A DNA stretch of 38,112 nucleotides from an uncultured Lachnospiraceae bacterium. Its GTDB lineage: Bacteria; Bacillota; Clostridia; Lachnospirales; Lachnospiraceae. Shown in pieces: positions 17,439 to 23,028 of the stretch. The notes below the pieces were generated by a model. It had not been told where the DNA came from. It worked only from the letters and a program-made list of their open reading frames with translations, and made no database searches. The position numbers and the translations under genes were made by a program. The DNA is taken from NCBI GenBank assembly GCA_910585995.1, contig CAJUGG010000027.1:1-38112 (forward strand). The letters run 5' to 3'. Positions within the stretch are counted from its first letter, which is position 1. Each line of letters opens with the position of its first letter.

Positions 17439-17543
17439 GCAGATCTTCGGACAGTACGCAGAACCGTTTTGAGGAGCGAAGCGGAACAAAATGGCTCTGG
17501 CAAGGAGATACTGGGAGAAGATCTGCGGAACTTTAATAAGGAG
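17439..17543 (+). promoter_or_regulatory. Structured leader RNA upstream of the STAS gene
   Basis: This is the third occurrence of the leader element. P1 is a perfect 10-bp stem, 17439-17448 with 17517-17526. The internal loop is GGA/GGA (17449-17451, 17514-17516). P2 is 17452-17456 with 17509-17513. P3 is 17459-17470 with 17488-17499, with one A.C mismatch and one G.T pair, closed by a 17-nt loop. A 9-nt bulge (17500-17508) lies on the 3' side between P3 and P2. The tail GGAACTTTAATAAGGAG leads into the ribosome site. The primary sequence of the stems is unrelated to that in the sheath and tube leaders, yet the helices, the GGA loop, the 3' bulge and the GGAAC tail are kept. A TATAAT at 17420-17425 has no good -35 partner. 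Confidence 0.72.
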
Positions 17544-17554
17544 AAGCACGCATT

Positions 17555-17854
17555 ATGACAATTTCAGAGACCAGAAAAGACAGTATGATACAGTTGGACA
17601 TTGAGGGGCGGGTGGACACCAACACTAGCCCAGAGCTTCAGAAACATATACTGCAAGCGTTTCAAAAAGGCAGCACCGTGATTCTAAATCTGGAACAGGT
17701 GGACTATATCTCCAGTTCCGGACTGCGTGCCCTGCTGATCGGACAGAAGACCGCCAGCTCCAAAGGCGGCACCATGAAACTTGTCCATGTACGGGAGGCA
17801 GTCAAAAAAGTCTTTACCATGACTGGTTTTTCCAAGATGCTGACTATTGAATAG
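17555..17854 (+). CDS. Anti-sigma-factor antagonist (STAS domain, RsbV/SpoIIAA-like)
   Basis: This is a stand-alone 99-residue STAS protein. The family is phosphorylated on one serine by a partner kinase and, when unphosphorylated, binds that kinase so it lets go of its client. The phospho-site region YISSSGLRAL is at 51-60, and Ser54 aligns with the SpoIIAA target serine (first S of the SSG triplet). Before it are DIEGRVDTNTSPELQ and VILNLEQVDY, the standard STAS strands. A structured leader and AAGGAG precede the start. Its likely partners, the kinase at 18511 and the phosphatase at 36111, are in the same locus. No sigma factor is in the window, so the final client is open. Confidence 0.94.
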   Translation: MTISETRKDSMIQLDIEGRVDTNTSPELQKHILQAFQKGSTVILNLEQVDYISSSGLRALLIGQKTASSKGGTMKLVHVREAVKKVFTMTGFSKMLTIE

Positions 17855-17858
17855 TGTT

Positions 17859-18497
17859 ATGATCCAGTTTGCACATGTAACCAAACAGTATGAGGGAGAA
17901 GAGCATCCGGTTCTGCAGGACTTTTGTGAAGTGATCCAGACGGGGGAATTTGTCCTTCTGACAGGAGAGAGCGGAATTGGCAAAAGTACCTGTATCCGCC
18001 TTTTGCTAAAAGAGACCGAACCCACATCCGGGGAGATCCAGGTACTGGATCAAAAGCTTGGAGAACTGAGTGCAAAGCAGCTTCCGCTCTATCGGAGAAA
18101 ATTGGGTGTTGTCTTTCAGGAATATTATCTGATCCCGGAACAGACCGTGTATAAAAATGTAGAGCTTGCCAGACTAATCGCAGGCGGTACGAAAAAAAGC
18201 AACCGGACGGTCATTACCTCCTTATTTAGTCTCCTTGGGATTACCCATCTCTACAATCGGTTTCCCAGAGAGTTATCCGGCGGAGAGAAACAAAAAGTCT
18301 GCCTGGCAAGGGCATTGGTAAACTATCCTGAGATTTTATTGGCAGATGAGCCAACCGGAAACCTCTCCCCAGGGGAGTCTATAGAGTTGATGAAGCTTTT
18401 TGAACTGGTACATCGGCAGGGGATCACAGTAATCGTGGCAACACATGACAAAGAGAGCGCACAGGGACTTGTCTGTCGGGAGATTGCGCTGTCGTAA
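17859..18497 (+). CDS. Orphan ABC-type ATPase, FtsE/LolD-like
   Basis: This 212-residue ABC nucleotide-binding protein starts MIQFAHVTKQYEGEEHPVLQ. The Walker A motif is GESGIGKST at 36-44. Further motifs are a Q-loop (VVFQEYYLIP), the signature LSGGEKQKVCLARAL, Walker B ILLADEP and the switch histidine in IVATHDKE. The overall pattern matches FtsE/LolD ATPases that work with an FtsX-type membrane protein on cell-wall hydrolases or lipoproteins. After Walker B the usual TGNLD is TGNLS, a small change in the D-loop. There is no FtsX-like permease nearby. I take ATG 17859, four bases after the STAS stop; an upstream in-frame TTG at 17847 overlaps that stop and is less likely. Placement between the antagonist and the kinase implies a shared job. 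Confidence 0.85.
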   Translation: MIQFAHVTKQYEGEEHPVLQDFCEVIQTGEFVLLTGESGIGKSTCIRLLLKETEPTSGEIQVLDQKLGELSAKQLPLYRRKLGVVFQEYYLIPEQTVYKNVELARLIAGGTKKSNRTVITSLFSLLGITHLYNRFPRELSGGEKQKVCLARALVNYPEILLADEPTGNLSPGESIELMKLFELVHRQGITVIVATHDKESAQGLVCREIALS

Positions 18498-18510
18498 GAG
18501 GAGGAGGAAC

Positions 18511-18963
18511 ATGAATAAGATGCAGGATCTGACGCTTCTGGCCAGTGATGATACGTTGTATACCGTGTTAGACGCGATCGAAGCGCATCTGCAAAATAGC
18601 GGATGCCCGGAAGAGATACGCACAGAAGTATTGATCTCAGTGGAAGAGATCTATGTAAATATCGCACATTATGCCTATCAGGGAAAACCAGGGGAAGCCA
18701 CGGTTCAGATGGAAGTGACACAGAATCCAAAGGTATGTAAAGTAGTCTTAAAAGACAGAGGTGTTCCTTATAATCCTCTGGAAAAAGAAGACCCGGATCT
18801 GGATCTGTCCGCCGAAGAACGGGAGATCGGAGGGCTTGGGATCTATATGGTCAAACAATATATGGACCGAATGGAGTATCGATATGAGGATGGATACAAT
18901 ATCCTGACTATGGAAAAGGATATTCCTCTTTTGGAATCTCCCGGAATTGAAGATATTGGTTAG
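18511..18963 (+). CDS. Anti-sigma-factor-type serine kinase (RsbW/SpoIIAB-like)
   Basis: This 150-residue HATPase_c protein is of the partner-switching kinase type. It has an intact N box (EEIYVNIAHYAY, Asn50), a G1 motif KDRGVPYNP (Asp82) and a G2 motif GGLGIYMVK (107-114). It should bind ATP, phosphorylate the STAS protein and hold a client protein when the STAS protein is phosphorylated. The start is ATG 18511 after an unusually long purine ribosome site (GAGGAGGAGG). The 3' end overlaps by 56 bases, tail to tail, with the gene on the other strand. Catalytic residues look complete, in contrast to the fused domain at the end of the MATE transporter. Confidence 0.92.
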   Translation: MNKMQDLTLLASDDTLYTVLDAIEAHLQNSGCPEEIRTEVLISVEEIYVNIAHYAYQGKPGEATVQMEVTQNPKVCKVVLKDRGVPYNPLEKEDPDLDLSAEEREIGGLGIYMVKQYMDRMEYRYEDGYNILTMEKDIPLLESPGIEDIG

Positions 18964-19384
18964 AGGCATAGCCTGTAATGTCACCTGTTGAGATCAGGCT
19001 CCATGCATCCCCTTTTTCGATGACATAGCCGGTAGTATTCGGAGCAAGACGGGCAATGATCTCGGCGTCCATACCGGGCTGTATGCGGACGTGGAGGGAG
19101 CTTTTGGTGTTGAGGGTGGTAAATGCGTAGTAGGGGGTTTCAGCATCAAAAGATGCGGAAGTATCGGTGACAGGGGTGTCGGTCGAGGAAGTGGTGGTGT
19201 CGGCAAGTGCTAAAGAAGCGGACTCTTCGCGGGGCTGGAATAAGGCAGGAACTACCGTGGTGGAATTTTTTGACAGAGAAGAGCCGTACAGAAAAAGGGC
19301 AGTACAGATGATGCAGCCGATGGAGATGTAGAGGGTGGCAACGGCGTATGGAGGAAGTTTGTTTTCTCTTTCAAATCGTTTCAT
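18908..19384 (-). CDS. Membrane-anchored SH3b-domain protein
   Basis: This 158-residue protein is encoded opposite to all its neighbours. It has a short charged N-terminus (MKRFERENKLPP) and one membrane helix, YAVATLYISIGCIICTALFL, at about residues 13-32. A low-complexity Ser/Thr/Asp-rich linker spans about 45-85, and a C-terminal SH3b-like domain follows (SSLHVRIQPGMDAEIIARLAPNTTGYVIEKGDAWSLIST, with the W-x-x-I and GYASNQYLQF ending). SH3b domains bind peptidoglycan or peptides outside the cell. The start at 19384 has AAAGGAG before it; an upstream extension starting near 19447 lies within the promoter and is rejected. Its end overlaps the kinase gene by 56 bases. The role is unknown; envelope anchoring or sensing near the CIS is plausible. 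Confidence 0.85.
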   Translation of the reverse strand: MKRFERENKLPPYAVATLYISIGCIICTALFLYGSSLSKNSTTVVPALFQPREESASLALADTTTSSTDTPVTDTSASFDAETPYYAFTTLNTKSSLHVRIQPGMDAEIIARLAPNTTGYVIEKGDAWSLISTGDITGYASNQYLQFREIPKEEYPFP

Positions 19385-19418
19385 AATGTGGTTCTCCTTT
19401 TGTGGGAATTTCGTAATT

Positions 19419-19447
19419 ATCATAACATGGAATAAAAAAATTGACAA
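19419..19447 (-). promoter_or_regulatory. SigA-type promoter for the SH3b gene
   Basis: Read on the minus strand, TTGTCA (19447-19442) is followed by a 17-base spacer and TATGAT (19424-19419). Each hexamer has one mismatch to the SigA consensus. Transcription would start near 19412, giving a leader of about 28 bases before ATG 19384. This is the clearest vegetative promoter in the window. Confidence 0.65.
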
Positions 19448-19587
19448 TCATAAATTCTGAGGGGATTGACAGCATAAGGATGGGCAAGAGGACGCCGGAA
19501 AGAGAATATATACTATACTGGGGAGGGGTGTATAGGGGGATAAAAGGGAAAGATGAAAAATATAAAAATAGATAGGGGAGAGATGGG

Positions 19588-19809
19588 ATGAGGGTGACGG
19601 ATCGGTTGATTGAGGATGCAAAGAAAAAGCAGAAAAGGAAGAGAGAGGAATGGGAAGAGGAAGAAGAGACGTATAGGTATGCACTCAGGAAGAGGATAAG
19701 AGATCAGAATCGGGAGCCGGGGGTGTTTGAGTCTGGGATGGGGGAGGGGATTAATACGAGTAAAAGTGTATTTGATGAGATGGCGGTTTTTCGGATGGAT
19801 GAAGAATAG
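19588..19809 (+). CDS. Small highly charged protein of unknown function
   Basis: This 73-residue protein has an N-terminal run of Lys/Arg/Glu (EDAKKKQKRKREEWEEEEET) expected to be one long helix, and a less charged second half ending SVFDEMAVFRMDEE. No family is recognised. The start follows GGGGAGAG at normal spacing, and the stop is 17 bases before the AAA+ gene, so the two are likely co-transcribed. It could be an adaptor or assembly cofactor of that ATPase; that is position-based inference only. The DNA here is strongly G-over-C skewed. Confidence 0.65.
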   Translation: MRVTDRLIEDAKKKQKRKREEWEEEEETYRYALRKRIRDQNREPGVFESGMGEGINTSKSVFDEMAVFRMDEE

Positions 19810-19826
19810 ATAAGAGGAGCAGGACT

Positions 19827-22112
19827 ATGGAAAAGATGTTTGATCAGGGGCTTAGAGCGAGTGCGTTTGACAGTTATGAGGAATATATGGAGTATCTGTT
19901 TGCCTGCGTGAACGAGGGGATGAATCGGTATCTTAGGGGGCTTAAGGAGGTCTTTGCTACGGAGCAGGGAGGATATAAGAATGTGTTATATCCAGATCTG
20001 GAGATTGCGCATGATACTTGTATGGAAAAACTGAATCGGTTCTTGAGGTTAAGTCCTGAAAAAGAGGAGGAGAAAGGAGAGGAAGATCAGGAGCTGTGGG
20101 ATCTGTTTGGGGAGTTTATTGAGGAGCAGAGGCAGGGGGAAGAAGGGGAAGAGGAAGTCCTCGTGGAGTCTGTGGGGGAGATGATGGAGTACATTCAGGA
20201 GAGAGCGAGGGTTTCTAAGGAGCAGGGGATTGGGCTTGCGTTTTATGAGATCTGTGAGAAGTTGGAGTTTGAGAATTTTACAGTGTTTTGTCTGGTCTGC
20301 GGGATTCTGGCTTCGACGCAGACAGATTATGCGGGTGTATTTCAGGTAATCAATGAGAATGGGGGATTGCCTTTGCCGACGATTGAGGCGGCGGCAAAGT
20401 TATATTATGGAGATCATTTTTCGGTGACGGGGGCGTATGGGGATATGTCCGTCTGTCTGGAGCAGCTGTTGCCGATTCTGAATCTGAAGGTGCAGAACAG
20501 TATGCCGTTTTCTACGCTGATCTCACCGGATAAGCGGATGATTGACTATCTGTTTGGAAAATATCCGATGAAGCTGGATGAGAATTATGAGCGGTTTATG
20601 AAAATTTTAACAAAGGATGGAGAAGAGTTAGGACCGATTCTGGCGAATCAGGGGATTTTGGAGGCGATGGAGATCTCTTATGGGGATGGAGTCCGGATCT
20701 TTTCTTATTATGGAGATGAGGGGAGCGGCAGGAAATTTTTTATCCGGCATTTTTGTCAGAGGCATGGGATGCGGGCGATCTCGATCAACTGTAAAAAGCT
20801 GTTTGTGTATGATTTTGGGTTTGTGGAGAAAGCGCTGTGGGCAGTGACGAGAGAATGTATTCTGACGGGAGCTTGTTGTTGTCTGGATGATCTGGTGTAT
20901 CGGGAGGATGAGAAGGATAAATTTTTTGGCTATATGGATCTGGCATTTGCCAAACTGATCCGTCATGATATCCTGGTGTTTGCAGTGAGTAAGGAGAAGT
21001 TAGCGCTTCGGGAGATGACAAAGGAGGAGTTTACAGAACTGGAGCTTCCGACTCCTTCCAATCAGGAACGTGAGAATTGCTGGAAACATTTTTCACAGGA
21101 GTATGCGCTCAGCCCGGATGTGGATCTTTCGGAGATGGCGACGAAATTCTTATTTACGCCGGGAAAGATCCAGGCAGCGCTTCATCAGGCCAAAGGGTTT
21201 GCGGCAATGGACCAGGATAGTTGTATCCCAAGAGCGACGCTGTTTCGGGGATGCAACAACCAGATGAGTTCGGAGCTGACGCAGAAGGCGACGAAGGTCA
21301 AGGCAAACTTTGGATTTGAAGACATTGTGATGAACAAGGATCAGCGGGAGACTCTGGAACATGCGATTGACCAGATGAATTTTCGCAAAAAGGTCTATGA
21401 CAACTGGGATTATACCAAGAAATATCCGTATGGCAGAGGGCTTTCGATCTTGCTGTTCGGGGCGCCTGGTACGGGAAAATCCATGTGTGCCCAGGTGATC
21501 GCCCATGAGCTGAATCTGGAACTTTATCGGGTGGATCTGTCTAAAGTCATCGATAAATATGTAGGAGAGACAGAAAAATCAATCTCAATGATCTTCCGGG
21601 AGGCAAAAAAATGCAATGTGGTCTTATTTTTTGACGAGTGCGATACGCTGTTTGCCAAGCGTTCTGACGACGGGGGCAGCAACCAGGCGTCCAATAACAA
21701 TAAGACGGCACTGCTTTTGCAAGAGGTGGAGGCGTATGACGGAGTGTCGGTGCTAGCCACCAACTATAAGCACAATATTGACCCGGCATTTTTCCGGCGT
21801 ATGAAATACATCGTGGAATTTCAGTTTCCGGACGCAGATACCAGGGAGATGCTGTGGAGGACTACGATTCCCAAAGGAACCCCGCTTGGGGAGGACGTGG
21901 ATATCCGCTTTCTGGCAGAGAAATTTGAGTTCGTGGGCGGAAATATCAAAAACTGCATCTTAAACGCCGCTTTTCTGGCCGCCGCCGACGGAGATGGGAA
22001 GGAGGTTTGTATGAAGCATTATCTTCAGGCCATTCGTTATGAATTTGTCAAGACAGGAAAAGTGTTTACCAGATCGGACTTTGAGCCGTATGCCTCGTTG
22101 GTCGGGCTGTAG
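19827..22112 (+). CDS. AAA+ ATPase, Afp15/Pvc15-like, first copy
   Basis: This 761-residue protein has a C-terminal active AAA+ module: Walker A GAPGTGKS at 545-552, Walker B VVLFFDECD with Asp603-Glu604, and paired arginines 657-658 in PAFFRRM as arginine finger. Before it lies a second, degenerate module with the P-loop remnant GDEGSGRKF near 296-304 and no clear Walker B. The N-terminal 240 residues are helical and acidic. The domain layout matches Afp15/Pvc15, the ATPase found in nearly every eCIS locus and thought to act in assembly or cargo loading. A second relative lies at 28155, with the GNAT, unknown and toxin genes in between. GC skew changes within the gene (see findings). Confidence 0.9.
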   Translation: MEKMFDQGLRASAFDSYEEYMEYLFACVNEGMNRYLRGLKEVFATEQGGYKNVLYPDLEIAHDTCMEKLNRFLRLSPEKEEEKGEEDQELWDLFGEFIEEQRQGEEGEEEVLVESVGEMMEYIQERARVSKEQGIGLAFYEICEKLEFENFTVFCLVCGILASTQTDYAGVFQVINENGGLPLPTIEAAAKLYYGDHFSVTGAYGDMSVCLEQLLPILNLKVQNSMPFSTLISPDKRMIDYLFGKYPMKLDENYERFMKILTKDGEELGPILANQGILEAMEISYGDGVRIFSYYGDEGSGRKFFIRHFCQRHGMRAISINCKKLFVYDFGFVEKALWAVTRECILTGACCCLDDLVYREDEKDKFFGYMDLAFAKLIRHDILVFAVSKEKLALREMTKEEFTELELPTPSNQERENCWKHFSQEYALSPDVDLSEMATKFLFTPGKIQAALHQAKGFAAMDQDSCIPRATLFRGCNNQMSSELTQKATKVKANFGFEDIVMNKDQRETLEHAIDQMNFRKKVYDNWDYTKKYPYGRGLSILLFGAPGTGKSMCAQVIAHELNLELYRVDLSKVIDKYVGETEKSISMIFREAKKCNVVLFFDECDTLFAKRSDDGGSNQASNNNKTALLLQEVEAYDGVSVLATNYKHNIDPAFFRRMKYIVEFQFPDADTREMLWRTTIPKGTPLGEDVDIRFLAEKFEFVGGNIKNCILNAAFLAAADGDGKEVCMKHYLQAIRYEFVKTGKVFTRSDFEPYASLVGL

Positions 22113-22160
22113 ATTGCTGCTTTTTTAACGAAGATCAGAAACAGAATCAGGAGAAACAAG

Positions 22161-23003
22161 ATGGATATTACAATTGTAAGAGAAGAAAATCAGACCTATT
22201 TTGAACCACTGATGCCAAAAGAAGAATGGGAGCGGGCAGATCTGGTGCTGGGAGCCATCGAAGAGGGCACAGCCTGCGGGATACTGGCGGTATCCGAAGA
22301 AGCGGAATCGACCCTGGCCCTTAGGTATCTGTATGTGGCAGAAGACTATCGCAGAAGAGGGATGGCCAGTGAGCTATTGAGCGTACTTCACGAGATTGGC
22401 AGGCGACAGGGGATAGATATGACGATCTGCCAGTATGCGCGGACGAAAGAACAAGAGGATTTGGACCTTTGTCTCTCCAAGAATCTCTTTACGCTCGATG
22501 AGATCCAAAGCCCGGTCTACCGGACCGCTTTTTCGGATCTCTCGCCGAAGTATTTCGGTAAAAAGCCCGATGAAAACACGCTGAAAAAAGCCGTGGTGCC
22601 CTTGTCAAAAGTCACCGCTAAGACCTGGAATCAATTTACTAAAAAGTTAGAGCATCTGCAAGAAGACAAGGAGATGACAACAGAATTGGAAGTCAAATAT
22701 ATGTATGATCCAGAAGCAAGTTTTCTGCTGATCAAAAAAGGAGAGCCTGCGGGCTGTATCTTGTTTGAACAACTGGAAGAGGATTTTTTGTTGTCGTATT
22801 TCTGTGTATTCAAAGACGCGTCTCCGGTGGATATGATGCATCTGTTTCAGGCCAGCTATGAAAATCTGAAGACGCGCTGCAGTGCTTCTTCTTCGATCTA
22901 TATCAATGCTTTGACAGAGGCGACGGAAAAATTAGTGAAAAATTTAACAGATCAAAAGGCTGTCCTTCAGGGGCAGGCCGTTACCAGATATTATTTCTAT
23001 TGA
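22161..23003 (+). CDS. GNAT-family acetyltransferase-like protein, two-domain
   Basis: This 280-residue protein has an N-terminal GNAT core: TLALRYLYVAEDYRRRGMASELLSVLHEIGRRQG (about 54-87). The R-R-R-G-M-A motif is the acetyl-CoA pyrophosphate-binding loop (Q/R-x-x-G-x-A type). The second half (about 160-280) has a similar strand order, EVKYMYDPEASFLLIKKGEPAGCILFEQLEEDFLLSYFCVFKDA, but no such loop, as in two-domain GNATs where one half is inactive. It lies between the first AAA+ gene and the 948-residue gene and probably serves the cargo block. Options include modifying a cargo protein, or immunity or chaperone duty using a GNAT fold. The substrate is unknown. Confidence 0.8.
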   Translation: MDITIVREENQTYFEPLMPKEEWERADLVLGAIEEGTACGILAVSEEAESTLALRYLYVAEDYRRRGMASELLSVLHEIGRRQGIDMTICQYARTKEQEDLDLCLSKNLFTLDEIQSPVYRTAFSDLSPKYFGKKPDENTLKKAVVPLSKVTAKTWNQFTKKLEHLQEDKEMTTELEVKYMYDPEASFLLIKKGEPAGCILFEQLEEDFLLSYFCVFKDASPVDMMHLFQASYENLKTRCSASSSIYINALTEATEKLVKNLTDQKAVLQGQAVTRYYFY

Positions 23004-23028
23004 TCTTTGAGAGGATGGAGGTGAAAAG

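Noticed and set aside
18445..18510. Earlier start of the RsbW-like kinase inside the ABC ATPase gene
   Set aside because: The added Arg-rich residues are out-of-frame translation of the upstream gene; ATG 18511 has an excellent ribosome site.
19441..19519. TTGACA at 19441 and 19466 and TATACT at 19509/19514 as plus-strand promoters for the ATPase block
   Set aside because: No pair of hexamers has a spacing of 16-18 bases; the promoter for this block remains unassigned.
22121..22130. T run after the first AAA+ gene as a terminator
   Set aside because: No GC-rich stem lies before it and the next gene starts within 50 bases.
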